Below are positions 43,708 through 51,301 of a stretch of DNA of 64,000 bases, in pieces. Positions within the stretch are counted from its first letter, which is position 1. Every line of letters begins with the position of its first letter. The position numbers and the translations under genes were made by a program. The notes beneath the pieces are model-generated. The model was not told where the DNA came from and searched no databases. It worked only from the letters and a program-made list of their open reading frames with translations. Origin of the DNA: Streptosporangium saharense (GTDB lineage Bacteria; Actinomycetota; Actinomycetes; Streptosporangiales; Streptosporangiaceae); assembly GCF_014203715.1 (NCBI RefSeq), contig NZ_JACHJP010000003.1, positions 124,001 through 188,000 on the forward strand, written 5' to 3'.

Positions 43708-44934
43708 CTACGTAATGTCTGTTTCGGACAGACGGCCGAGAATGAGCCCCACCTGGAGGGTGAAGGCCGAGCGCCCCTCGGTCGGCTGGTAGCCCGTCAG
43801 TTCGGTGATCTTGCGCAGACGGTAGCGAACCGTGTTGGGGTGCACGAACAGTAACCGGGCGGTGGCCTCCAGGGAGGTGCCCTGCTCCAGGTAGGTCGCC
43901 AGGGTGTCGAGCAGCGGCGTGCCCGCGAGCGGGACGTAGACGTTCTCGATCAGCTGGCTCCTGGCGTCGGTGTCGCCGTCGATGGCCCGCTCGGCCAGCA
44001 GGTCCTCCGCGTGGACGGGCCGGGGGGCGTCCGGCCAGCCCGCCGCAGCCCGCAGCCCGGCCATCGCGGCCCTGGCCGAGCTGGCGGCGGCCTGCAGGTC
44101 GTTCACCTCGGGGCCGATCACGACGGGGCCGGGGCCGAAACGCGGCACCACGTGCCTGGCCGCCGCGCCGACGCTGTCCGCGCCGCCCACGATCACGATC
44201 AGACGGCCGCCCTGGACCCCGGCCAGCATGTCGAGACCGGACCTGCGGCCCCGGTCGCGCAGCCCGTCGATCACGGCCTGCGGGTCGTCGTCCGGCGTCT
44301 GCCCGGCCAGCACGACGACGGGGGAGGAGGTCCAGCCGAGCGCGGCGGCCCACGAGTGCAGGCCGTCGTCGACCTCACCCCTGACCAGCGCGTCCACGAT
44401 CAGCGCCTCAAGCCGCGCGTCCCAGGCGCCGCGCGCCTCCGCCTCGCGGGCGTAGACCTGCGCGGCGGCGAAGGCGACGTCCCGGGTGTAGCGGAGCATC
44501 GCCTGCTGGAGCTGGTCCTCCCCGCCAGGCGCGGCCAGGTCGCCGGTCTGCGCCTCGACGACCTCGACCACGATGCGGACGATGTCGACAGTCTGCTGCA
44601 GCGAGATGGACCGCTTCAGCTCTCTCGGCGCGGTGCCGAAGAACTCGATGCTGGGGGTCAGGCGGCCCTCCCCGGCGTGCTGGAACCACTCGACGAAGGC
44701 GGCGATGCCCGCCTGGGCGACCAGCCCGACCCACGACCTGTCCTCGGCCGACAGGGCGCGGAACCACATCAGCCGCTCGTCCATCCTCGCCATGGCGGCC
44801 GTTCCCAGCGCTCCCATGGCTCGTTCCAGCCTGCGTGTGGTGTCCTGCCGTGTCCGGTCCGAGGCGAGATCTCCCTGCCCGGCCCCTGCCACGGCGTCGC
44901 TGTTCCTGCTGGCTCGCTCGCTCCGCTCCCTCAC
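43708..44934 (-). CDS. fasR: PucR/CdaR-type regulator of fatty acid synthesis (FasR-like)
   Basis: A 408-residue transcription factor with a C-terminal PucR-type helix-turn-helix (TSLEATARLLFVHPNTVRYR, then LRKITELTG) and a central GGDEF-related/CdaR-like domain. Immediate position before fabD matches FasR of Streptomyces, an activator of the fabDHPF operon; the ligand there is thought to be acyl-CoA related. GTG 44934 is in frame but the first ~30 residues include a dispersed start-proximal repeat and are low-complexity; ATG 44819 (MGALGTAAMARMDERL) is an alternative start. No ribosome site is clear. Confidence 0.8.
   Translation of the reverse strand: MRERSERASRNSDAVAGAGQGDLASDRTRQDTTRRLERAMGALGTAAMARMDERLMWFRALSAEDRSWVGLVAQAGIAAFVEWFQHAGEGRLTPSIEFFGTAPRELKRSISLQQTVDIVRIVVEVVEAQTGDLAAPGGEDQLQQAMLRYTRDVAFAAAQVYAREAEARGAWDARLEALIVDALVRGEVDDGLHSWAAALGWTSSPVVVLAGQTPDDDPQAVIDGLRDRGRRSGLDMLAGVQGGRLIVIVGGADSVGAAARHVVPRFGPGPVVIGPEVNDLQAAASSARAAMAGLRAAAGWPDAPRPVHAEDLLAERAIDGDTDARSQLIENVYVPLAGTPLLDTLATYLEQGTSLEATARLLFVHPNTVRYRLRKITELTGYQPTEGRSAFTLQVGLILGRLSETDIT
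44911..44934 (-). repeat. Start-proximal GTGAGSGAGC...GCGAGCGAGCC repeat, copy 2
   Basis: Second 24-bp copy of the sequence at 11203-11226 (21/24 identical), again exactly at a GTG and on the coding strand, here at the 5' end of fasR. Confidence 0.6.
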
Positions 44935-44995
44935 GTGACTAAGAGTGCCAGGTCGCGCGGGATGCGCCAGCCGCGGCGCTGATCCCGGGCGGCGT

Positions 44996-45466
44996 TCAGA
45001 TGACGGCGACGGCGGTGATCAGGCCGATGACCACGTGGGTGACCGCGAGAAGACGTGTGCCGGGCTGCAGGTCGGACTCGGTGACGAGTTCGCGGACGGA
45101 GATCCCCACGACCTTGTCGAAGGCGACCATCGCCACGGTCTGTACGGCGATGCCGGCCAGCCCGAAGACCAGCGTGGCGAGCAGTCCCTCGTGCAGCGCC
45201 CCACCGGAGGACCAGATGGAGGCCGCGACGATCAGGCCGACGGCGGTCAGGCCGGAGGCGGTGAGCATGGTGGCGTTGGGGTTGCGGTCCTCCCTGATCA
45301 GCTTGCTGAGCTTGCCGGGGATGGCGAGGTCGATCACGTAGAAGCCGATGATCATCAGGATCACGCCGAGCGCGGCGTAGGAGGCGATGGCGAGGGCGCC
45401 GCGGCCGAGGGTCTCGGCGAGCGAGATGGCCTCGACGGCCGTGAGCGGCTGGGGGTTGGGGGTCAT
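44996..45466 (-). CDS. DUF350 membrane protein (YjfL-like)
   Basis: A 156-residue integral membrane protein with four predicted helices (about 28-48, 65-85, 95-115, 133-155) and the DUF350 sequence YAALGVILMIIGFYVIDLAI. DUF350 proteins such as E. coli YjfL occur with PspA-type or ATP-grasp partners, as here with the ATP-grasp gene 35 bp upstream. Function unknown; a membrane stress role is suggested only by association. ATG 45466 follows AAAGAGCGACC, a weak ribosome site. Confidence 0.8.
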   Translation of the reverse strand: MTPNPQPLTAVEAISLAETLGRGALAIASYAALGVILMIIGFYVIDLAIPGKLSKLIREDRNPNATMLTASGLTAVGLIVAASIWSSGGALHEGLLATLVFGLAGIAVQTVAMVAFDKVVGISVRELVTESDLQPGTRLLAVTHVVIGLITAVAVI

Positions 45467-45501
45467 GGTCGCTCTTTCTTGGGGCTTGAGGGCTGCCGCC
45501 C

Positions 45502-46662
45502 TCAGAGTTCGATGCGGTGCGGGACGAAGGAGGAGGTGTCGTCGGTGACGAACCCCGAGGTCTCGCGGATGCCGGCCCCGGCCGCCTCGTCGTGGACGAC
45601 CCAGGCGCCGAGCACGGGCCGCCACCCGTCGAAGAGCGGCAGCGCCATGAACTCCTGGTAGACGTGCCCCTCGGCGCCGTAGCCGCCCGGGGTCTCGACG
45701 TTCCCGCCGGGGGTGACGACCCGCATGTTCGCGCCCTCCCTGCCAAGCAACGGCTTGACGATGTAGGAGGTCATGTCACGGGGGCCGTCGAGATAGGCGG
45801 GCAGCAGGTTGGGGTGGTCCGGATACAGCTCCCAGAGCACCGCGAGCAGCGCCTTGTTCGACAGCAGCATCTTCCACAGCGGCTCGATCCAGGTCGAGGA
45901 GACCTGCTGGCGCACCGCCTGGGCGCCGAACGGGTCGGCGACGGCCCACTCCCAGGGGTACAGCTTGCACAGCGAGCGGATCACCCGGCGTTCCATGTCG
46001 ACGAAGCGCAGGTTGAGGCCGTCCCAGCCGATGTCCTCCATGGCCACGGCGATCGTGTTCAGCCCGGCCTGCTCGGCGGTCTCCTGGAGGTAGGCGATCG
46101 TCATCGCCTCCTCGCCCGTCTCGTCCATCCTGGTCCAGGCGAAGTGCGAGGGACCGGTCGGCAGCCCCTCGGCGATCTTCCGCCATCTGTCGATCAGCCG
46201 CTCGTGGATGGAGTTCCACTGGTCGTCGCCGGGGTGACGGTCACGCAGCCAGAACCACTGCACGACCGAGCTCTCCAGCAGGCTGGTGGGGGTGTCGGCG
46301 TTGTACTCCAGCAGCTTGGCCGGGCCCGTCCCGTCGTAGCGCAGGTCGAAGCGGCCGAACAGGTGGGGGTCGCCGCGCTCCCACGAGGCGGCGATCTCCC
46401 GCGCGGCCCACTCGGGCACGGCGAAGTCGGCGTAGCGGCCCCGTTCGACGACGTGCTCGACGGCGCCCAGGCACATCCGGTGCAGTTCCTCCACCTGTGC
46501 CTCAAGGCTGAGCACCTCGTCCATGGAGAAGACGTAGTGCGCGCCCTCGTCCCAGTAGGGACGCTCAAGGCCGCCGGGGTGGGCCGTACGGTGGTAGGCC
46601 AGACCCTGGCTCTCGATGATGGCCTCCCAGCCGTCGCGGGGAGGTGAGGTCTCGCGTCTCAT
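45502..46662 (-). CDS. Glutathionylspermidine-synthase-like ATP-grasp ligase (YjfC-like)
   Basis: A 386-residue ATP-grasp amide ligase resembling the C-terminal half of glutathionylspermidine synthase and E. coli YjfC. Recognisable segments: RFDLRYDGTGPAKLLEYNAD, IVKPLLGREGANM (ATP-binding loop) and VYQEFMALPLFDGWRPVLGAW. Actinomycetes do not make glutathione, so the substrate must differ; modification of a peptide or of a membrane partner protein is a possibility. Placed between a DUF1190-like gene and DUF350, mirroring the yjfM-yjfC-yjfL set. GTG/ATG choice: ATG 46662 (MRRETSPPRDGWE), 9 bp after the upstream stop. Confidence 0.85.
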   Translation of the reverse strand: MRRETSPPRDGWEAIIESQGLAYHRTAHPGGLERPYWDEGAHYVFSMDEVLSLEAQVEELHRMCLGAVEHVVERGRYADFAVPEWAAREIAASWERGDPHLFGRFDLRYDGTGPAKLLEYNADTPTSLLESSVVQWFWLRDRHPGDDQWNSIHERLIDRWRKIAEGLPTGPSHFAWTRMDETGEEAMTIAYLQETAEQAGLNTIAVAMEDIGWDGLNLRFVDMERRVIRSLCKLYPWEWAVADPFGAQAVRQQVSSTWIEPLWKMLLSNKALLAVLWELYPDHPNLLPAYLDGPRDMTSYIVKPLLGREGANMRVVTPGGNVETPGGYGAEGHVYQEFMALPLFDGWRPVLGAWVVHDEAAGAGIRETSGFVTDDTSSFVPHRIEL

Positions 46663-46671
46663 CCGTCCGGG

Positions 46672-47109
46672 TCAGCTTCCGCCGCTGCCCCAGCGGCTCC
46701 CGAAGCCGCCCCGCTGGATGACCGTGCCCTTGCGGGTCACGATCCGCACGTCGGAGGGGCGCACCGTGGTGCCGTGCCCGATCCTGGCCCCGATCCTGGT
46801 GCCGCCGTAGTACCACCGGTAGGCGCCGTGGGAGCCGTGGTAGTGGGTCACGTTGTCGTCATCGTCGCAGTAGTCGTCGTCGACGATCGTGTAGGAGCCG
46901 TCCGGCTGGTAGCTGTTGAGATCGACGCACTCGGCCCCGACCTCCTCGTAGTCCTCCTGCGCCGAGCAGTAGCCGATCAGGAGCAGGGAGACGACGCCGA
47001 TCCCGGTGAGGGTGATGACCTTCGTCGCCTTGGACCCCGAGGGGCTGGCGCCGGGCTTTCCACCGGGGGGCTGACCGGAGGCCATGGGATACATAGGACT
47101 TGTGGCCAT
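46672..47109 (-). CDS. Small membrane-anchored protein, DUF1190/UPF0441-like
   Basis: A 145-residue protein with a Gly/Pro/Ser-rich cytoplasmic start, one membrane helix (about residues 31-48, ITLTGIGVVSLLLIGYC) and an exported Asp/Tyr/His-rich domain with a DDDYCDDDD cluster. The C-terminal RKGTVIQRGGFGSRWGSGG tail resembles the 'RGGFG' ends of YjfM/YgiB (DUF1190), an assignment I hold at moderate strength. The acidic-His patch could bind metal. TGGAGCTCG precedes the ATG. First gene of the leftward three-gene operon; promoter candidate at 47136-47164. Confidence 0.7.
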   Translation of the reverse strand: MATSPMYPMASGQPPGGKPGASPSGSKATKVITLTGIGVVSLLLIGYCSAQEDYEEVGAECVDLNSYQPDGSYTIVDDDYCDDDDNVTHYHGSHGAYRWYYGGTRIGARIGHGTTVRPSDVRIVTRKGTVIQRGGFGSRWGSGGS

Positions 47110-47135
47110 CGAGCTCCAATGAGATGCGTCGCCAC

Positions 47136-47164
47136 AGGGTATCGGTGCTGTTTTGTCCGTTCAA
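47136..47164 (-). promoter_or_regulatory. Promoter candidate for the DUF1190-like operon
   Basis: TTGAAC (47164-47159) and TACCCT (47141-47136) on the minus strand with 17-bp spacing, 27 bp before the ATG at 47109. Confidence 0.6.
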
Positions 47165-47187
47165 CCGCCCAACTGTGTGTTCAACCG
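47159..47187. repeat. Direct repeat GTTCAACCG, 20-bp period, in a divergent promoter region
   Basis: GTTCAACCG occurs at 47159-47167 and 47179-47187, two helical turns apart. The first copy covers the -35 of the leftward promoter and the second ends 11 bp before the -35 of the rightward WYL gene, a likely binding site for that regulator. Confidence 0.5.
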
Positions 47188-47197
47188 GCGGGATACG

Positions 47198-47226
47198 TTG
47201 GGAGTGTCGGTATCAGCGCGTAACGT
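47198..47226 (+). promoter_or_regulatory. Promoter of the WYL regulator, leaderless arrangement
   Basis: TTGGGA (47198-47203), 17-bp spacer, TAACGT (47221-47226), then the GTG start 7 nt later at 47234 with no Shine-Dalgarno. Transcription probably begins at or next to the start codon. Confidence 0.65.
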
Positions 47227-47233
47227 CGCAAGT

Positions 47234-47911
47234 GTGAACCGTACCGACCGGCTCCACACCCTGCTCGGGGAGCTTCGCGCCGCCGCGCCCGAGGCCCTGC
47301 CCGCGGGAGAGCTCGCCACCAGGCTCGGGGTGAGCGTCCGCACGGTCGAACGTGACGTCTCCGACCTGCGGCGGGCCGGGATTCCGGTCCGCACGGCGGC
47401 GGACGGGCACGGCGGCTACCTCCTCGCCGAGGGCACGACGCTGGGACCGCTCGACCTCACCCCGCGGGAGGCCGCCGCGGTCGTGGCCGCGCTCACCCCG
47501 CTGGGGGAGGGTCCCGCCCGCGACGCCCTGCGCAAACTCCACGCCGCGCTGCCCGCCTCCGTCTCCACGCAGGAGCTCGCCGTACGGCCAGGCCCCGCCG
47601 CGGAGGCCGAGCCGTACCCGAGGGTCTCCGCGGTCGTCGAGCGGGCGCTGCTGCACGGGCGGGTGCTCAGGATCGAGTACGAGGACCGGCGAGGACGCGT
47701 GAGCGTCCGCGAGGTCGAGCCGACGGTCCTGGTCGGCGGGCGCGGCGGCCACTGGTATCTCGTGGGCGTGTGCGGGCTCAGGCAGGACGCCCGCGCCTTC
47801 AGGCTCGACCGCGTCCGCAGGGCCGAGGAGACCGGCGAGACCGCCCCCGAGCACCCGGCGGACCCGCTCTGGGGAATCAGCCCCGGCGCGAGGCCCGGTC
47901 CCCGAGGGTGA
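47234..47911 (+). CDS. DeoR-type HTH / WYL-domain transcriptional regulator
   Basis: A 225-residue regulator: an N-terminal winged HTH (LPAGELATRLGVSVRTVERD, residues 20-45) followed by a wing-like segment and a WYL-type ligand-binding domain (LRIEYEDRRGRVSVREVEP, GHWYLVGVC, RAFRLDRVR). WYL domains are thought to sense nucleic acids or nucleotides. Leaderless start at GTG 47234 as described for its promoter. Divergent from the DUF1190-like operon, which it may control through the GTTCAACCG direct repeat. Its last 35 bp overlap the convergent marR-type gene. Confidence 0.85.
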   Translation: MNRTDRLHTLLGELRAAAPEALPAGELATRLGVSVRTVERDVSDLRRAGIPVRTAADGHGGYLLAEGTTLGPLDLTPREAAAVVAALTPLGEGPARDALRKLHAALPASVSTQELAVRPGPAAEAEPYPRVSAVVERALLHGRVLRIEYEDRRGRVSVREVEPTVLVGGRGGHWYLVGVCGLRQDARAFRLDRVRRAEETGETAPEHPADPLWGISPGARPGPRG

Positions 47912-48404
47912 GCAGCACCTCGCGCAGCAGGTCGGCCAGGGCCCGCGCGCTCTCCTCGGAGACGCCCGCCAGCAGGTTCTCGTGCGCCTCGGTCGTGGCC
48001 AGGGCGAGTTCCTCGGAGCGGCGAGAACCCAGCGGTGTCAGGCGCACCCAGGAACTGCGGCCGTCCGCCGGGTCCGGCTCACGCTCGACGAGCCCGGCCG
48101 CGGTCAGCCGCTGCAGGATGTTGCTCGTCCCCCCGGTGGTCAGTGAGGAACGGGCGGCGAGCGTGCTGGGCTTGAGGCGGTAGGGGGTGCCCGCCCTGCG
48201 CAGCGTCGCCAGCACGTCGAACTCGGCGTAGGTCAGGCCGTACTCGCCGAGGACGGTCTGGGTGACCTCCTCGACCATGGACTTCAGCCGCCCGACGCGC
48301 TTGATGATCTCAAGTTGGACGGTCGCGGCCTCGGGCAGCTCGCTGCGCCACCCCTCCATCATCTCGTCGACGTGGTCACGTCCGGCGCTGTCTCCCGCTG
48401 CCAT
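47877..48404 (-). CDS. MarR-family transcriptional regulator
   Basis: A 175-residue winged-helix repressor-type protein: dimerisation helix (VQLEIIKRVGRLKSMVEEVT), HTH (LKPSTLAARSSLTTGGTSNI), wing (VEREPDPADGRSSWVRLT) and C-terminal helices. The family responds to small aromatic or other ligands. ATG 48404 lies 6 nt after TATCCT on the minus strand, a leaderless arrangement, and a perfect palindrome at 48432-48447 sits in the divergent spacer. Its natural target was probably the amidohydrolase gene next door, now broken. Confidence 0.88.
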   Translation of the reverse strand: MAAGDSAGRDHVDEMMEGWRSELPEAATVQLEIIKRVGRLKSMVEEVTQTVLGEYGLTYAEFDVLATLRRAGTPYRLKPSTLAARSSLTTGGTSNILQRLTAAGLVEREPDPADGRSSWVRLTPLGSRRSEELALATTEAHENLLAGVSEESARALADLLREVLLTLGDRASRRG

Positions 48405-48431
48405 GGATTGAGGATAGCTCTCCTTCCTGAT

Positions 48432-48447
48432 AGCTTTTACAAAAGCT
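48432..48447. promoter_or_regulatory. MarR operator candidate
   Basis: AGCTTTT-AC-AAAAGCT, a perfect 16-bp AT-rich inverted repeat between the marR-type gene and the divergent amidohydrolase pseudogene, 16-31 bp upstream of the probable marR transcript start. AT-rich palindromes of this length are typical MarR sites. Confidence 0.65.
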
Positions 48448-48480
48448 TTTCTGATTACTTTTGGAATGAGGAGATGCTCG

Positions 48481-49190
48481 ATGCGCACGCTCATCGCCAA
48501 CGGAACCGTCGTTGACACCGACCCCGAGGTGCGGGTCCTGCCGGAGGCGGACGTCCTCGTCGAGGACGGGGTGATCACCGCCGTCGGGACGGGCCTGGAC
48601 GCGGGGGATGTCGAGGTCCTCGACGCCACGGGCCTGATCGTGCTGCCCGGCCTCGTCGACACGCACCGGCACCTGTGGCAGAGCGTCCTGCGCTCGGTCG
48701 CGGCCGACACCACGCTGGGCGACTACCTGGCCTGCCAAAGACCGGTAGGTTCCGTGGCTTCGGCGTCACGACGGGGCTCGGCGTGGACACGGTCACCGCG
48801 GCGCCGAGTGACATGTTCGCCGTCATGCGCGCCGCGTTCGCCGCCGAGCGGGGCCGGGGCGGCTCGCTCACCGCGGCCGAGGTGCTGCGGATGGCCACCG
48901 TCGAGGGGGCCGCGGTGCTCGGCCTGGACGACAGGATCGGCTCCCTGCGGCCGGGGAAACAGGCCGACCTCGTCATGCTCCGCGCCGGGGACCTCGGCCT
49001 CGCGCCGGTCCACGACCCGGTCGGCGCCGTGGTGACCGCCGCGGGCCCGGCCAACGTGGACACCGTGCTCGTGGCGGGCCGCGTCGTGAAGCGGGACGGG
49101 CGACTGCCGTACGCCGACACCCGTGGGGCGCTCGACCTGGTGTCCCGCTCGGCGGCGCGGATCGCACGGGCCGTGGCGGTCGCCCTCTGA
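48481..49190 (+). pseudogene. Amidohydrolase/chlorohydrolase with internal deletion and frameshift
   Basis: Residues 1-86 from ATG 48481 match the start of SsnA/AtzA-type amidohydrolases ([13 protein letters not shown]..., [19 protein letters not shown] with the first metal-binding His pair). After about base 48738 the frame is lost. From about 48765 another frame gives a good C-terminal part ([38 protein letters not shown]) to TGA 49188-49190. The family is ~440-460 residues; roughly 200 residues with the remaining metal ligands are missing, so no activity is expected. GAGGAG precedes the ATG. A MarR regulator and its palindrome are still intact upstream, which suggests recent loss. Confidence 0.82.
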
Positions 49191-49202
49191 GCCGGGGAAG
49201 CC

Positions 49203-49511
49203 TCAGAGCAGCGCGTTCAGCACCGAGTCGAGCAGGCCGGGAAATCGCGCGTTCAGGTCGCCACGCCGCAGTCTGACCAGGCGTGAACGGCCCTCCATGG
49301 TGGTCAGCGTGACCCCGGCCTCCCGCAGGACCCGGTAGTGGTGGGACATCGTGGACTTGTGCACGTCGATGCCGCTGCCGATCTCCCCGCAGTTCCCGCC
49401 CTCGCCCCTGGCGAGTCTGGTCAGGATCTCAAGGCGCACCGGATCGGCAAGCGCGTGCATGACCTCGGCCAGCTTGATGTCATCCGCGGCGGGATGCCAT
49501 GGCTCGCGCAT
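49203..49511 (-). CDS. ArsR-family winged-helix regulator
   Basis: A 102-residue ArsR/SmtB-fold protein: LAEVMHALADPVRLEILTRL at the N-terminus, HTH IGSGIDVHKSTMSHHYRVLR and wing TMEGRSRLVRLRRGDLN. The metal-binding Cys pair of ArsR or SmtB is not present; a single Cys (GGNCGEI) remains, so the signal is probably not a metal. ATG 49511 follows GGTGAACTG. Monocistronic; its target is unknown and may be itself through the promoter at 49550-49576. Confidence 0.85.
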   Translation of the reverse strand: MREPWHPAADDIKLAEVMHALADPVRLEILTRLARGEGGNCGEIGSGIDVHKSTMSHHYRVLREAGVTLTTMEGRSRLVRLRRGDLNARFPGLLDSVLNALL

Positions 49512-49549
49512 CAGTTCACCCGCACCTTCACGGAGCTCATCTTAGTGCC

Positions 49550-49576
49550 GAGATAGCACAGTTGAGGAAATGTCAA
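49550..49576 (-). promoter_or_regulatory. Promoter candidate for the ArsR gene
   Basis: Consensus -35 TTGACA (49576-49571) and TATCTC (49555-49550) on the minus strand, spacer 15 bp (short). The -35 is part of a TTGA-N7-TCAA inverted repeat that could be an operator. Confidence 0.4.
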
Positions 49577-49618
49577 ACCATTTATTGCCTCGTGGGCTTC
49601 TCGCCGGAAGTCAGGAGG

Positions 49619-51202
49619 TCACGGTGAGGGACAGACTGTGCCGTTCTCGGGGACCTTCCCGTCGAGCAGGTAGCCGTCGGTGACCCGCTTCACGCACGAG
49701 TCGCCCGACAGGTAGGCCCCGTGCCCCTCGCCCTTGTAGGTGACCAGCACGCCGGTCTTGAGCTGGGAGACCAGCTTCGGCGCCCACTCGTACGGCGTCG
49801 CCGGGTCCCCGGTGCCGCCGATGACCACGATCGGGGCCGAACCGCTGGCGTCGATCCGCCTGGCCTCGTCGCTGCCCGGCACCGGCCACACCGCGCACAG
49901 CGAGCCCATCCCCGAGCCGCCGAACAGCGGGGAGATCTCCAGGGCGGCCTTCTCGGTCTCGTTGAGCTGCTCCCGCGCCGGCCGCTCCGAGGTGTCCACG
50001 CAGGTGATCGCGGGGAAGCTGCTCATGATCGTCGAGTAGGAGCCGTCGGGCATGCGCGCGTTGTAGGCGTCCGCGAGATACAGCAGGATCCGGCCGTCGC
50101 CCTTGAAGCCACGGCCGAAGCCCTGTTCGAGCAGCGGCCAGGTCAGGTCGGAGTACAGCGCGGCGGCGATGCCGGTCACGGCCAGGCCCTGGGTGAGCTT
50201 GCGGTCGCCGACGGGCAGCGGGTTGATCCGCAGGTCGTCCAGGAAGGACTTGACGTTCTTGTTCGCGTTCGTGACGTCCGGCCCGACCTCGCACTCACCG
50301 GGACCCCTGATGCAGCTCTTCAGGAAGGAGTCGTAGGAGTGCTGGAAGGCGGTCGTCTGGGCCAGAGAGCGCTGCTCAAGCGTGGCACTCGGGTCGAGCG
50401 GGCCGTCGAGCATGAAGCGGTGCACCCTCTTGGGGAACAGCGTCGCGTAGACCGCGCCGAGCTGCGTGCCGTACGAGATGCCGAAGTAGTTGAGCCGTTT
50501 GTCGCCGAGTGCCGCGCGGAGCCTGTCCATGTCGCGGGCGGCGTTGACCGTGCCGACGTACGGCAGGATCTTGCCCGAGGTCCGTTCGCAGGCGTCGACG
50601 AAGGTTTTGATGGTCTCGTTCTGTTCGGCCCGTTCAGCCTCGTTGGTGACCATGGTGTCCATGGACAGGAAACGGTCCATGTCCCTGTCGGTGCCGCACC
50701 TGACGCCCGCGGTGCGCTCGACCCCCCGAGGGTCGAAGCTGACCAGGTCGTATCTGCCGTTCAGGCTGCTGAAGATCTTGTAGGACTGGGCCATGGTGTC
50801 GACGCCGGAGGCGCCGGGGCCGCCGAAGTTGAACACCAGGGAGCCGAGCCGCTTGCCGGGCTCCGTCGCCTGGACGCGGATCACCGCCATGTCCAGCTTG
50901 TCGCCGTCCGGTCTGCGGTAGTCGAGCGGGACCTGCAGCCGTCCGCACTGGAACCTGGGGTCGGGCCGGGGTGTCGCCCCGTCGGGACGTCTGATGTCGG
51001 TGCACAGACCCCAGGAGATCTGGTCGGGTTTGGCCGCCGACGGCGAGCCGGAGCCGGGCGACCAGGGCGGGGGAGGGCTGGGGCTCGGATCTGAGATGTT
51101 CGCAACGGCCCCGTATCCACCGGGCCCGTTGGCGCTGCCGCAGGCGGTCAGCGCGACGGAAAGAGCCGTCGCCACGGTGGCGGCGGGCAGAATTCTTCGC
51201 AT
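49619..51202 (-). CDS. Secreted alpha/beta-hydrolase lipoprotein, tripeptidyl-aminopeptidase type
   Basis: A 527-residue exported hydrolase. The signal ends in lipobox LTAC near residue 21, and a Pro/Ser-rich linker follows. The alpha/beta-hydrolase core has the oxyanion loop NFGGPGASG, the nucleophile Ser in GISYGTQLGAVYA and a C-terminal TAP-like domain (VVIGGTGDPATPYEWA and EGHGAYLSG with the catalytic His). The family (SlpD/E, tripeptidyl aminopeptidase of Streptomyces) trims peptides outside the cell. ATG 51202 follows GGGGGGCGCCC. Not part of an operon; aceE lies upstream in the same direction with a hairpin between. Confidence 0.88.
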   Translation of the reverse strand: MRRILPAATVATALSVALTACGSANGPGGYGAVANISDPSPSPPPPWSPGSGSPSAAKPDQISWGLCTDIRRPDGATPRPDPRFQCGRLQVPLDYRRPDGDKLDMAVIRVQATEPGKRLGSLVFNFGGPGASGVDTMAQSYKIFSSLNGRYDLVSFDPRGVERTAGVRCGTDRDMDRFLSMDTMVTNEAERAEQNETIKTFVDACERTSGKILPYVGTVNAARDMDRLRAALGDKRLNYFGISYGTQLGAVYATLFPKRVHRFMLDGPLDPSATLEQRSLAQTTAFQHSYDSFLKSCIRGPGECEVGPDVTNANKNVKSFLDDLRINPLPVGDRKLTQGLAVTGIAAALYSDLTWPLLEQGFGRGFKGDGRILLYLADAYNARMPDGSYSTIMSSFPAITCVDTSERPAREQLNETEKAALEISPLFGGSGMGSLCAVWPVPGSDEARRIDASGSAPIVVIGGTGDPATPYEWAPKLVSQLKTGVLVTYKGEGHGAYLSGDSCVKRVTDGYLLDGKVPENGTVCPSP

Positions 51203-51255
51203 TGGGCGCCCCCCTCGAATCAGATTGTTCGCCGGGGGAAGCGATTCCACCCTAA

Positions 51256-51289
51256 CCGGGCGAGGCCCTCCGAAGAAGGACCCGCCCGG
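51256..51289 (-). terminator. Hairpin downstream of aceE
   Basis: 7-bp inverted repeat CCGGGCG / CGCCCGG with a 20-nt loop, 13 bp past the aceE stop on the minus strand. Modest stem, so a weak call. Confidence 0.4.
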
Positions 51290-51301
51290 CGGGTGATCAG
51301 G

